64,000 nucleotides of DNA from the NCBI GenBank assembly GCA_030159075.1, contig BROG01000107.1:1-64000 (forward strand). The letters are read 5' to 3'. Below the pieces are notes generated by a model, which was given only the letters and a program-made list of their open reading frames with translations, did no database searches and was not told where the DNA came from. This document shows positions 25,501-35,625 of this stretch, in pieces (the first letter of the stretch is position 1; each line of letters opens with the position of its first letter). The translations under genes were made by a program, and so were the position numbers. The DNA comes from Atrina japonica. Taxonomy: Eukaryota; Mollusca; Bivalvia; Pterioida; Pinnidae.

Positions 25501-25858
25501 GATCAGATATAAGTAAAGCGATATTATACATGAATTGTGTCAGAGATTATAACAGTGATATCATGCATTAATTGTATCAGATATATGTATAATTACAACG
25601 ATAACAAACAGGCCGAGGATGATATTGTTTTGTTTTTTTATACACCATAAATTTTCGTATCGAATCAAAAGTAGTGCAATAATCGTTTTATTACATTTTA
25701 ATGTAACAAACCATCGGCCATTGAAAGAGATATGCAAGTTCTATCAATCCCTCTTGTTTGTCTCATTTTTCATGCAGTCAGAGCTAAATGAAATTCAGCT
25801 GAAACAGTTTCGTGACGTCATAGCAGTTCAGTATTATAAAGTATCCGGCTTACAGTGA
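9502..25858 (+). CDS. CEMIP-like: Gene A: secreted CEMIP/TMEM2-family (cell surface hyaluronidase-like) protein, complete, 24 exons
   Basis: Predicted hyaluronan-binding or hyaluronan-degrading extracellular protein by family; activity is not proven here. Coding exons: 9502-9624, 10043-10265, 10662-10825, 11057-11210, 11955-12116, 12348-12569, 12898-13002, 13599-13732, 14755-14827, 15068-15207, 16117-16274, 16945-17014, 17409-17543, 17901-18030, 18530-18593, 20222-20257, 20836-20973, 21698-21884, 22325-22531, 22728-22924, 24317-24478, 24675-24846, 25165-25224, 25778-25858 (TGA). All junctions are GT-AG and phases join without a stop, giving 1098 codons. The ATG at 9502 was chosen because it opens a hydrophobic signal peptide (MFVALFCIVVFVLDRGSRA). 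Domain order: signal peptide, G8 (~30-165), GG/ILEI-like (~180-275), beta-helix (~385-745), C-terminal region. There is no transmembrane anchor, so it resembles secreted CEMIP rather than type II TMEM2, though it is shorter than the vertebrate proteins (~1360-1380 aa). The exon 3 end is uncertain (see findings). Exon-level confidence is highest where gene B matches. Confidence 0.88.
9750..9839 (-). mobile_element. ~90-bp piggyBac-like MITE, gene A intron 1
   Basis: TTAA (9750-9753) TCCATTCAACCCT at the left and GGGGTGAAAAGATTAA at the right: decayed inverted repeats with TTAA at both ends. The middle is the reverse complement of the copies at 55.5 and 63.9 kb (AACAATAGAAA versus TTTCTATTGTT). 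Confidence 0.6.
10279..10580. repeat. (TAA)n and (TA)n tracts, gene A intron 2
   Basis: TAA repeat to ~10390, mixed triplets to ~10480, then a pure TA run from ~10490. The tract starts within about 15 bases of the exon 2 donor. Confidence 0.97.
10928..11002. repeat. (CT)n, gene A intron 3
   Basis: Perfect run ending about 55 bases before exon 4. Confidence 0.98.
11057..12116 (+). other. Gene A exons 4-5: GG (ILEI/FAM3-like) domain
   Basis: Exon 4 has GVFVYQFGKNGSKKNSIFAKL and exon 5 has VPNDDVIVFVTQKDIS, then a stretch ending PDAAYSLIAVKG. The order (strand with Val-Tyr, an acidic helix region, then DDVIVFV and a final SLI-VKG strand) matches the GG or ILEI/PANDER-like domain that follows G8 in CEMIP and TMEM2. 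It covers about residues 180-275. Both introns bounding exon 5 are phase 1. Confidence 0.8.
11847..11908. repeat. (TC)n, gene A intron 4
   Basis: Perfect run ending about 46 bases before exon 5; it could serve as a long polypyrimidine tract. Confidence 0.97.
12348..13002 (+). other. Gene A exons 6-7: linker into the beta-helix
   Basis: Exons 6 and 7 (222 and 105 nt, both bounded by phase 1 introns) encode about residues 276-384. Visible are a run of acidic residues (LVLEDSNSEF), a TRPIIQVHDDVSSWETG segment and a short region with two cysteines, KCHTC. In family members this region joins the G8/GG head to the parallel beta-helix; 'VSSWETGEQ' and 'STDYRWQQVEEF' fit the start of the helix. Gene B has the same exons, with one extra codon in exon 6. 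Confidence 0.7.
13275..13349. repeat. (TG)n, gene A intron 7
   Basis: Perfect dinucleotide run. Confidence 0.98.
15664..15925 (+). mobile_element. tRNA-derived SINE in gene A intron 10
   Basis: The head has GTAGCGCGCTCGACACTTGA and a B box GAGTTCGAGTCC. The body has GTCGGCACGTTAAAGAACCC, GGCCGTAAGTGCCG, GTGACGTCTCCATATGAGTG and GAGTGGGACGTAAACAACAA before an A-rich tail. I recall this body as common in bivalve genomes. Confidence 0.7.
16709..16872. mobile_element. MITE-like element, gene A intron 11
   Basis: Starts ACGGTAAAACCTGCTTTAGC and ends CATGTTTCACTGTAATG, with AAGACCACCTCCCTATA and GGTCATAAGGACCG inside. The ends form a loose inverted repeat. It is related to the flanks of the satellite at 55.9-56.7 kb. 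Confidence 0.5.
17708..17804. repeat. (CTT)n and (ATT)n, gene A intron 13
   Basis: Triplet runs in the intron before exon 14. Confidence 0.95.
19221..19382. mobile_element. 162-bp MITE carrying three TGACGTCA sites, gene A intron 15
   Basis: Terminal inverted repeats ATAATTGACCTATCGTCAAA (from 19221) and TTTGGCGATAGGTCAATTAT (to 19382) match with one mismatch over 20 bases. Inside are three perfect TGACGTCA palindromes (19272-19279, 19288-19295, 19330-19337), the cAMP-response element consensus. Confidence 0.75.
20997..21082. repeat. (TC)n, gene A intron 17
   Basis: Begins 24 bases after the exon 17 donor. Gene B intron 17 has a (TC)n(TA)n tract at the same place (59968-60086), so the tract predates the duplication. 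Confidence 0.98.
21535..21645 (+). mobile_element. Short diverged 3' fragment of the reverse-transcriptase element in gene A intron 17
   Basis: GACGAGGATTTATTT...GACTCGCGGTGGAAGAGACCGG...CTCCACCATGTCACCTGA follows the 3' UTR core of the family with many changes. Both ends are lost. Confidence 0.5.
22546..22588. repeat. (AC)n, gene A intron 19
   Basis: Starts about 15 bases after the exon 19 donor; gene B has (AC)n at the same place (62831-62900). Confidence 0.97.
23403..23845. repeat. 26-bp minisatellite, gene A intron 20
   Basis: About 17 copies of a unit near TATACCTCTCCAGACAACAC plus TATGAC, with one truncated unit near 23780. No coding sense. Confidence 0.8.
25378..25605. repeat. Degenerate ~39-bp tandem repeat, gene A intron 23
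   Basis: Repeats of GTGATATGATACATTAGTTG plus TATCAGAGATTATAACA with point changes and small deletions; about six units, lying just before the last exon. Confidence 0.65.
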
Positions 25859-26035
25859 TATCTCATTTAAACGGTAGAAGACGTGACTGACTCTGGACAA
25901 ATGACAAAAAACAAAATTGTAAAATAACTATGATGGCATTTAAATATATCATAATGTATGTGATATATAATACAAAATAATGACATGATATTCAAATTGT
26001 TATATGATATAGCAAAATTATATCATACACGAATA

Positions 26036-26665
26036 TAGCAAAATGACATGATATATGTGCTGATATATAGCAAAATGACATGATATATGTGCTGATATAT
26101 AGCAAAATGACATGATATATGTGCTGATATATAGCAAAATGACATGATGTATGTGCTGATATATAGCAAATAATATATGTGCTGTGCAAAATGACATGAT
26201 GTGCTGATATATAGCAAAATGACATGATATATGTGCTGATATATAGCAAAATGACATGATGTATGTGCTGATATATAGCAAAATGACGTGATGTATGTGC
26301 TGATATATAGCAAATGTATGTGCTGATATATGCAACATGACATGATGTATGTGTTGATATATAGCAAAATGACATGATGTATGTTGCTGATGACATGATA
26401 TGTGCAAAATGACATGACATTATGTATGTGTTGATATATAGCAAAATGACGTGATGTATGTGCTGATATATAGCAAAATGACATAATATATGTGCTGATA
26501 TATAGCAAAATGACATGATGTATGTGTTGATATATAGCAAAATGACGTGATGTATGTGCTGATATATAGCAAAATGACATAATATATGTGCTGATATATA
26601 GCAAAATGACATGATGTATGTGTTGATATATAGCAAAATGACGTGATGTATGAGTTGTTATAGCA
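26036..26665. repeat. 32-bp satellite about 180 bases 3' of gene A
   Basis: About 19 units of ATATAGCAAAATGACATGAT plus ATATGTGCTGAT, with truncated units at 26165-26205 and 26305-26420. The minus strand stays open in more than one frame and would encode a YQHIHHVILLY-type repeat, but that follows from the unit having no stop codon. Confidence 0.85.
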
Positions 26666-26869
26666 GAATGAGCTGTGTCTGTTTTCATTCTAAATATGAG
26701 CTTCAATAACGGTACAATTTTGGCATTCTGCAGTTTTTTTCTACAAGAAATACTGTCGATTATTTTCTAATTAATAGTTTAAAATCATATTTATGACCTC
26801 ATAACGTCTAAGCTTGACTATTGTTTGAGTTAACTATATGTAATCAGTTGCACTTTTCCACGTAGAGTT

Positions 26870-27530
26870 TTAATAACACCATTCGAAATGTGTCCTTGTT
26901 AAAATAATTAACTTTAATAATAGGTGATATCACTTTGCAAAACGAATAAGTGATATCAATCATTGGAATAAGTGATATCACATATTCAAATTTGGAAACA
27001 GTAAAAAAGTACAGTTATTCCATAAATGTAGATTTGCAGTGAATTTTACTAGGCCTGTGTCTATGGAAGAAGAAAGTGCAAATGACGATATTGCGGTATC
27101 GTGATAAAGACGCAGCGCTGCAGAATCGGAATCATCTCCCGTGTCTGTTGCAGGATTTGGACGGAGTTAAGCATTCAAAGCAGACAGAGTCATTGAATTC
27201 ATACCGCCGACTCCTGACATTTTGAAGTAGGGACCGATATCCCAACAAAATTGTTTTAAAAGACGGAGATGACACAAGTCATGTTTTTGTTAGACCCATG
27301 AATATATTTTATTTTTGTGTAGGGAGCATTCATTGGCATTGATTCATAAGTGATATCGCCTATTCGAATAGGTGATATCATTTATTCGAGTAGGTGATAT
27401 CACTATAAGTGATATCACATAAGAATTTATGAAAGTGATTTTACATATTCGCATAAGCGATATCACCTATTCGAATAAGTGATATCACCTATTCGAAAGA
27501 GTGATATCACTAACTGGTGTTACAAAGTAA
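26870..27530. repeat. Cluster of GTGATATCAC palindromes
   Basis: Perfect GTGATATCAC at 26924, 26972, 27394, 27409, 27479 and 27501, and near copies at 26950, 27350, 27372 and ~27458. Several sit in a longer palindrome with AATAG/AATAA on the left and CTATT on the right. Outer ends TAACACCA (26873-26880) and TGGTGTTA (27514-27521) are inverted, so the whole may be a non-autonomous element with palindromic subterminal repeats. Confidence 0.7.
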
Positions 27531-27689
27531 AACGGCGCCACATATATAGCCGGCTATCGCCTTTGGCGATATGCCAGGCTACAAAACCAGCTATGAAATA
27601 ACTACCCAACTTGTTGTCAAATTACTTAATCGCTGTGTCTATTTCTACTCTGCCTGAATATATTTCTCTTGCTATATTGAAAAATTTTA

Positions 27690-27900
27690 TTGGGAAACAG
27701 TGAATGAGTTTCTTCATATACGTAATATATTACTTTCTCTTTCGAAACTCAACATTTATATTGGATTCGAGCTCAACTGATGAAATCAAACTAACAGACT
27801 GTCTTGAGAATTTAGGCCCCAAATTTTTGCAAAACTATAACTTCGGTATCGTGTTTATGGTATATATGTTTACTCAGGTTCTAATTTTATTTTATATGCT
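27690..27900 (+). repeat. Repeat family R2, fragment
   Basis: TTTATATTGGATTCGAGCTC, AACTGATGAAATCAAACTAA and ATAACTTCGGTATCGTGTTT match the 35-kb copy loosely. Confidence 0.5.
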
Positions 27901-28244
27901 AAATATGACTAAGTTAGAAAAAACTGCGAGCGTGTCAGGCCAGGAAAACCATAGACTGTGGAATTGGACGACTATAAAGTATTTACTGAAAGATTAATGC
28001 ATAATGATATAGCAAATATTTGTTTCAAAATTGTTGCTACCTGCGAAAAATTTGACAGGTTTTTGTCACTGATTGTTGTAGAAATATCAATTTTAATCTA
28101 TGTCATGGAAATATAAATACGGCTCTATAATTTTCCACACCATCATCATGGGAAACGACCTGAGTTTAACGGCAACTTTGTTGTAAAGAATGCTAATTCG
28201 ATTGCCGAACTTTTCACGAAGACGTAGTTATAATATAAAAAACC

Positions 28245-28395
28245 TCAGATACCAAAGTATAAATCTTTAGGGTGTCCAGGATATCGATACAAATCTGTTA
28301 AAAATGGACAAACACGGATGTCTGGAAATCAAGATGTGGGATCAGGTGCCATGGAGGAGTAAGCATCTCCTGTCGACCGGTCACACCTGGAGTTA
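28245..28395 (-). mobile_element. 3' fragment of the reverse-transcriptase element
   Basis: CTCAGATACCAAAGTATAAA, then GTCCAGGATATCGATACAAA, TGGACAAACACGG and GGATCAGGTGCCATGGAGGA: this is the reverse complement of the element's 3' end, about 150 bases long. Confidence 0.6.
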
Positions 28396-28399
28396 AATG

Positions 28400-30660
28400 T
28401 TTTAGATTTGACTCTGCAGGGTTTCCAGTTGTGTATCATTTGAGGCTCGTGATTTTCTTTGTGAAATTCTTTGTCATGACTGTATGATCTTACGTTTGAA
28501 TGATAGTCGATAATAAGGAAAGTAGGGTAACGGAGCTACCCACAGATAAAAAATGGTGGGACGCGGAGAGCTGAGAGCCAAACAGCAGAACATCAATATT
28601 AATGACAAAAAATAAATAATTATTTATATAGACACTCTGATACGGGGTCATCCTGTGAAAAGCATATTTAGATTTTTACATAATGTTTAATCTCATTGTT
28701 TGAAAGATTATGATTAATACTTACAAAATTATATATTTCAGAACTTTGGCGCTGGTTCAACCTATCCATTTTAAATTGATGTTTTGGTGGAAACAGTTTG
28801 CCACAAGTCAATAATTGCCAAGGAGTTGAAAATATCCAGTCAGTTTTTATCTATCATGTATGAGAACTCATACGTCACGACTTGGATTTTATTTTGTTTC
28901 ATATACATGTACTTAATAAAAGTTATACTTTAGCGTATGTTTTTGTCATTTTTTGACATATAATGACATATATATGGTAACGACCTAAACCAGACTCTAT
29001 AATTTTAGACATGATGGAAATATGTTATCATTTATAAATCAATAGCACAGGTGATAAATGAGAGTTGGTGATTTCTTTGCAATCCATTGCATTTCATTCA
29101 TATGATCACGGCCATTTTAATGAGGTTGCGGAAAACCAAATTGCAATTTTATATGAAAAAAAGACATTCCAGTGTAAATGGTATATCAGATTGGCTACCA
29201 TGAAAAACCCTTGCTGAGAAAAGGCGTCTACAGCACAAGACACTTAACAACACTTCCTAAAAATTCTTTTTCGAAAGTAATAATAATAATAAACGACAAC
29301 AACAATCTGATATTGACATCGAAGGGGGCATAGTGACCGAGATTGTTAATGTATTTTCTCCCCCAACATTACAACTGGCCACTACAGTATAAATAATGCT
29401 AGAAAATATATCAATGATAAGCAAAAAATAGTGAAGCATTTATGGCGAAACCACAGAGAAATCAACATAAGCCAATAACAGATATCAGCTAAGCATTTCT
29501 GTGTTAGTGGCATCGACATTCTTTTTAACATCAACGAATCGGAAGTTAATTTGTTCTCTATTGTCCGATTCACATAAAATGGCGGGGCGGAGTAACCTCT
29601 TGATTATCATTCGGATGATTCTACTCACTTTTCGGTTATGACAAGGGAAAAACGGTTTATTCTTTACTTGATATGTATGGTGACAAGTAGAAACGATTTT
29701 TCTAGTCAGTGTAATTTTAATGTTATGCTTTATTGCCTAAAATTTAAACTCGTCGAGGCCAAGAAAGGGTTCACAAGACTCCACCTAGCCAGGTTATTTG
29801 GATTTCACTATATCTGTATTTCAAAGACCAACAGACATTAATGAGTTCTGATCAATATTATATCTCACGAAGCACACACACACCAATTATATCTTATTTC
29901 TATTGTATCAGAGTGACCGCCATTTGATCACTTTTTTGACGCGATGAACAAAGATACAGAGACAACGTGCAAATAAAAGCAAAGTAGCTTGATTGGTTGA
30001 AATGGATGTTAAATATGACTGCATCTCGCAGTAGACTGCATCTCGGATAGCAGAAAAAACAGATATTTGATTTTACTACTTGACAAAGGTTGGCAATAAT
30101 AGCAAAAGTGGTTAGATTAAGTAAGACGAGAAGGACTTTGACAGACACTCGCCTTTGGGTGCATTTAATGCGTAGTCAATCTCACATAGGTCAAAAAGTT
30201 CTTTTTTTCCTTGTTTGACTGTTAAAGTCATTTAGACTTCATCATTTACTCTAAAAAAACACATTGAAAACTAAGTTAATTTGTATTTACCGCCGTGTTG
30301 AAGTTCCTTTCACATTAACTGCAGTCATGTGACTTTGAGTGGCAAATTGATGAAGATACCCTCAAAAACATGGACGTCGTTATAGTAACTGATTGTTTCT
30401 TGACATCATTTTCTGGGAATCTGTATCATTTTGCTATTCAAATTTACAGGACCGCAGTTATCGTAAAAAAGGTCCTTAAAATCATACATGCTACAAATTT
30501 AAAGTATGTATTTTTCAGTTTGAAAATATAAAATATGACGCAATGTCAATGAAAATGATGTCTTTTACTATTATGAACGTCTAAATCTAAAACAGTAAAG
30601 AATAAGGTAGGGATTCAACCCAATCACGAAAAAAACTTTCGGAGAACCCATGTCCAGAAC
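28400..30660. other. Intergenic, no gene seen
   Basis: Only short open frames without motifs on either strand. No splice-consistent coding series matching the two paralogs. Confidence 0.55.
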
Positions 30661-31623
30661 ATGTCATCACCAAATGATGAATACAATAATTATGCTGATT
30701 GTAAAATGTATTTTTCAATGATAATAATATTTATTGAAAACGTATATAAAGAGAAACTTCAACAATACTGTACAGTTGCTTATTCCAGAAGTGTAAATCA
30801 GATATGGATACTTAAAAATTCTAAACAGCTTTTAGAAAATTTGAAGGCACACAATTTTTCTCGAATTCACAGTATCAAAACTTATGACTTCTCTACTCTT
30901 TACACTACTATTCCACATAAAAAATTAACAGAAATACTTTTCAGCATCATAGACAACTGCTTTTTCACTAAAGGTGGTGCCCGAGAATTTAAATATCTAG
31001 TGATTGGCTATCAGGATACTTATTTCGTCAAACACCACTCTGATTCTACACATAAATATACTGAAGTTGATATCAAAAACATGCTGGAATTTCTAATAGA
31101 CAATATATTTGTAATGTTCGGAGACGTGGTCTTTCAACAAACTGTCGGCATTCCTATGAGAACCAATTGTGCTCCTTTATTGGCCGACCTGTTCCTTTAT
31201 TCATACGAAGCAGACTTCATTCAGAAACTGCTGAATCAAAAGAAGAAAAAGTCAGCAGTGTCCTTTATTTTGGCATTTAGATATATCGACGATATTTTGT
31301 CAATTAATGATGACAATTTTCATACATATGTCAATGCGATATATCCCAGCGAACTAGAAATTAAAGATACAACAGAATCAAGCACACACGCTTCATACTT
31401 AGACATTTTACTTAATATAAACACAGACGGGAAATTAGCAACTAAGCTATACAATAAACGCGACGATTTTGGCTTTCCCATCGTAAATTTTCCACATTTA
31501 AGTAGTAATATCCCTCAGTCACCCGCATATGGAGTTTATATTTCACAAATGATCCGATATGCCAGGGCGTGCACAACATATGAAGATTTCATATACAGAG
31601 GTAGCTACTCACTGACAAATTAT
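30661..31623 (+). pseudogene. Reverse transcriptase of a retroelement (Penelope-like or related), broken
   Basis: A 321-codon open frame with reverse transcriptase motifs: YDFSTLYTTIPH (residues 75-86, motif A aspartate D76), FQQTVGIPMRTNCAPLLAD (158-176, motif B) and FRYIDDILS (206-214, catalytic DD at 210-211), followed by ELEIKDTTESS, SYLD and DKRDD-like KRDDFGFPIVNFP segments. The LYT-IPH and GIPM-TNCAP forms suggest a Penelope-like lineage; I am not certain of the clade. Two defects are visible: the normally glycine position after GIPM is Arg167, and a one-base deletion near 31603, relative to the copy on the minus strand at 52 kb, ends the frame early at TAT TGA. The natural start is unclear; the first ~35 residues look unrelated to the family. 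Confidence 0.75.
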
Positions 31624-31990
31624 TGACACAGGGATATCGAAAACCGCGTTTAATGTCAACGTTCCGCAAATTTTACAGTCGGTATAATAGTCTTGTTTGC
31701 GACTACTCTGTTTCACTAAGTGAAATGTTGAGTTGCCTTTTCGTTGGTGGTTGTTGAGACGTCTGTACAAATTGTGACGAGGATACACTCTTCACTTGTT
31801 TCATTGGACTTGACTGTGGACTCACGGCGGGTGTGACCGGTCGACAGGGGATGCTTACTCCTCCATGGCACCTGATCCCACCTCTTGGTTTCAAGAGGTC
31901 CGTGTTTGTCCATTTTTACCGGATTTGTATCTATGTCCTGGACATTCTATTGATTTATATTTTGGTATCTGAAATTTTAATATATAAAAG
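31624..31990 (+). mobile_element. 3' part of the same retroelement
   Basis: After the frameshift the out-of-frame tail of the reverse transcriptase continues (bases ~31625-31755, the RKFYGRY...SVSLSEML region). An untranslated 3' end follows, containing a GTCGACAGGGGATGCTTACT-type core and ending near ACTTTGGTATCTGA-like sequence (~31965). The same 3' end recurs at many places in the window, which defines the element's terminus. Confidence 0.7.
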
Positions 31991-34250
31991 TCAAAGCAGG
32001 AGATTTTAGCATTGAATACAGCAACTAGGGTAATTTTGTTGTAGAAATGAGTCGGATCATTTCAGTGTGCGTAAGAAGACGAGCAGGCAACGGTTTACGG
32101 CCAGCAATGAAAAAAATATATCATCACATGATTTATAAAAGTGCATTTTTATGAAATATTTCCCAAAACGAATGTTGTGCAGAAGACGTGTAACTTGGTA
32201 CATTGGCTGATCTAGATGAACTCAGAAAAATTTTTAATTGTTCAATACATCTCACCAACAGGCGCGCTGACGATTTCAATTTAGAATTTTTTCGCCGATT
32301 GTCATCAATATTTCATTATCTGTTTACAATACATAAAAGAAAATACTTGTTTTGTTTCAAAAATGTAGTATGTATTTATTTTCATTCAATACTGTGATTT
32401 ATTTAAAATTTAACAGTTTGAAAGCAAAACTAGTTACGCACACTTATAATAAATTTTGATGTGACGCGTACCATTGTCGTCATATTGTTCACTTATAGTG
32501 AAGTTAAATGTGCACCCGTGAAATGCTGAATTGGTCAACAATCACGACTCAGAAAGTGTATCCTGACGACATGAATGCGCCACGTATAATAGGATGTCCA
32601 TGGTTTGGTTGTTGAAGTTCATTTGGTCATGTGATCGTTTGCGAGGGAGGAAAGCATAGCCCAACACTGAAACTTAAACGCACAACGTCGGTACACGTGG
32701 TACTGGTAGGTCTGTTGTGTAACACGGATCTGTTGGTCATTGACTCGCCACACGCCAGAGAAGACTGTTTCAGGCAAAATCTTCTTTTGTTTGTCACAGC
32801 AAGATCTGTTATATAATCTGACAGAACTTTCGGACCGATAGCCACTCGTGAATAATATAGGCCTATGTGTTAATGATGATGCATTCTTGCTGAAACGGGA
32901 TTTGTCTACAAATAAAAGTAGTCCGCATCCATATTTATGGTAATATATTGATCCGCGTATCCTTTTTTATACACTGTTTCATGCTTGTATGAATGCAGTT
33001 AGCGTATACTACATATAAAGAAGGGCAGATGTAAATATTGTCAAATAAAAACAATATATAAAAAGTATACATACGTCAGGTTTTCAATCTTGCCGCCATA
33101 TCAGGTGGAGTTGCACAGTGATCTTATCATGTATTGTCATTAAAGGATCAGTAAGAAGTTTCGACAAACTTAGATAAACCCTTCCTTATACATTTTTGAT
33201 AAAATTATATGACATTCAAGATCATATATTTGCGCAGTTCCAGTTTAGATGTAGTCTATCATCAACAGACTCCATAGAGGACTGTATGTGCGTAAACTTT
33301 CTTGAATGAACGAAAAGTATAGTTTGGAGAATTACGTTTTGTTTTTATTTTTTTAACAATTACATTAAAATTGTACATATATTCATAATAAAATGGCGGC
33401 GGCTGTCGACTGTTCCCTTGTTTCAAAATATTATTATTTGATGCTTGTAGTAAAGTAAACTGCCAAGTCTTACCTATCTTTTAATGGTAAGCGGTATTTA
33501 TTTTTAAATTGCACGTAATAAATATTTTTCCGAAATAATTCTTCTGTTGATGTAGTGACTTCTGTTGAATATTCATGAAATAATTGACATTCATTCAAAA
33601 CTTCAAAAACTGTTACGATGACTGTTTAAAAGACTAAGTAATGGGAGACTATGATTTTTCTGTAAAAGTAAAATAAAACTGCAACCACATCCACCGAACC
33701 GAGCTATGATATGACTCCCAAAATTTAAATTGCATCTCGAATCTCAAATAAACAAACCTTGTGCTATCAAGGACGCATATTTCGATAAAATAATTTCCTT
33801 TATTTTCTTGTTTTATGCGTTCTAATGAATTGAAAATTTTCGTTTGCTGTAATTTTTTTTTCAAGAGACACTATCATCATCATCAATGGTAGGGAAAATA
33901 AATGATGATTTTTGCTAGAATTACATTTGCTTATTTGGTGGATAATGTTTTTTTATTTGAATTAGTCAAAAGGGCAATGATTCTAATTAGTTACTCTGCT
34001 TACAACGCTAACGAACATTGAGATGATAATTATCATGACCACGTATACCCTCTTACCCAAAGGCAGGAATCTCACAATCTCATCTCATCTCATAATACAA
34101 CAGTGTGAAAACTGATGTAAACAATAGACTGGTGAAGTCCTTAACTGCAAATCGCACGTGCTTGTTTACATTTAGTTTTTGTTTCCATGGGCCGACATTG
34201 ATATGTTATAGTACATTGGCCGAGTTCTCCCACTGTCAATTAATCTGTAC
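31991..34250. other. Intergenic, no gene seen
   Basis: Several short frames (32203-32397, 32631-32816) have no recognisable domain. No repeats of note. Confidence 0.5.
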
Positions 34251-34254
34251 TTTT

Positions 34255-34525
34255 GCTACTCACGGTGGGTGGGACCGTTCAAAAGGGGATGCTTACTCCT
34301 CCATGCCACCTGATCCCACCTCTTGATTTCCATAGTCCCTGTTTGTTCAATTTGCAAGTTTCCTATCTTTATCGTGGACATCCTAAAGATTTATACTATG
34401 GTATTGGAAATTTTTATTTATATTGTCCTAATATAACCGGCACGTGGTCAATGTCAGAAACGAATGTGTTGAATATAAAAAAATTCAGATACCAAAGTAT
34501 AAATCAATAGAATGTCCAGGACATA
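34255..34525. mobile_element. Two 3' ends of the reverse-transcriptase element, tail to tail
   Basis: 34258-34405 matches the + oriented 3' UTR (ACTCACGGTGGGTGGGACCG, GGGGATGCTTACTCCTCCAT). 34480-34525 holds the reverse-oriented terminus CAGATACCAAAGTATAAATC and AGAATGTCCAGGACAT. About 75 unrelated bases separate them. Confidence 0.6.
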
Positions 34526-35084
34526 TGATAATGAAATATCATTGAAATGATAGAGAAGACCAACTTTGCCTAATTCAGGTATAAAATGATGGTGTACGAA
34601 AATAAATGCAACGGGTATTAGGAATAATATATTATATATATTAACTGCAAACCGCACATGCTTCTTTGACACTCGTGAATCGTAAAAATTACCAAAAGTT
34701 AGTTTGTAATGGTCAGAGTGATGACAGACTCGAACAAACGGTTTTAAAGGGTCACGTTTGGCAATATTGTAGCAGTTATACGCATGCATTTGTTATTTTA
34801 ACCACCAGGTGTGGTCTCTTTAGGATATATCTGTATGAGATAAAATATTACTTAAGATGTGCATGTAGACCAACAACGGTTCACATTGCTTTAAGAAATG
34901 CGTTTATACGTGATTTGTTGGTATTAACGATATACACGTAAGTTATCAGATAAAGACTCCTGCACTAAAATCTATTATATAATTTTCCATCAATATCATC
35001 TAAATGGACTTACATCACAAACATTACTGGTTCAATAGAGCTGATTATCTCATATCTACGTATTTAACAAAAACTGGAATAGAT

Positions 35085-35625
35085 TACTTAGTCAACTTTT
35101 TACAGTTGTTACTCTTAAACGGATTTCGGCTATACTTTTAGATTTATTAGTTGGCCTTATATGATGCCACTTTCTCTTTAGGAAATGCATATATATTTTA
35201 AATTGGAGCTCAACTGATGAAGTCTAATTGACAGAAACGATGGCCGTGGGCATTATAACTTTGGTATTATGTTTATTATATTTATAACCACTGCTGGTGG
35301 ACGGTTTGAGTCCCCTAGGGTATACATAAACCTGGTATGTGGTATTTCGGTACCAGCTGATGATTTTATACTAAAGTAATATTTGGCACTGATAACACCA
35401 TTTAAATTCCAAAGTTTTCTATAGCTAAGATAGACAACGTTTTACAGTGGTTACTCTCAGACGGATTTCGGCTATACTTTTAGATTTATTATTTGGCCTT
35501 GTATGATACCACTTTCTCTTTAGGAAATACATATATATTTTAAATCGGAGCTCAACTGATGAAGTCTAATTGACAGAAACGATGGTCGTGGGCATTATAA
35601 CGTTGGTATTATGTTTATAATATTT
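35085..35625 (+). repeat. Dispersed repeat family R2, 1.5 units in tandem
   Basis: Two copies of GGATTTCGGCTATACTTTTA...GGAGCTCAACTGATGAAGTC...GGCATTATAAC (35115-35275 and 35461-35610) are joined by a segment with GGTTTGAGTCCCC, a B-box-like sequence. The unit is about 345-365 bases. Confidence 0.65.

Larger units (their letters stand above)
21698..25858 (+). other. Gene A exons 18-24: C-terminal region
   Basis: Exons 18-20 encode about residues 744-941, with WETRLGYVFNKGPNF, YAAAALGFKDC and a VDFWYR...GTLPGKIRIKGQ unit. By position the region after exon 19 may correspond to the second GG domain of CEMIP/TMEM2, but I cannot see a clear motif. Exons 21-24 (residues ~941-1098) carry KYWVRVGFCIP, a long acidic stretch, a CPESRCPQFEIKF cysteine pair and a Gln-rich tail ending KVSGLQ. 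The exon 21 acceptor was placed at 24316 because it restores frame with exon 20; the nearer TTAG at ~24289 leads into a stop. These last four exons have no counterpart in the window for gene B. Confidence 0.72.

Noticed and set aside
25992..26706. Long minus-strand open frames (214-227 codons) at 26 kb as a repetitive protein gene
   Set aside because: They are read-through of a 32-bp satellite unit without stops, open in several frames at once, with no start context or introns.
32203..32816. Short frames of 61-72 codons on both strands at 32.2-32.8 kb
   Set aside because: No domain motif, overlapping frames on both strands, typical of chance open frames.
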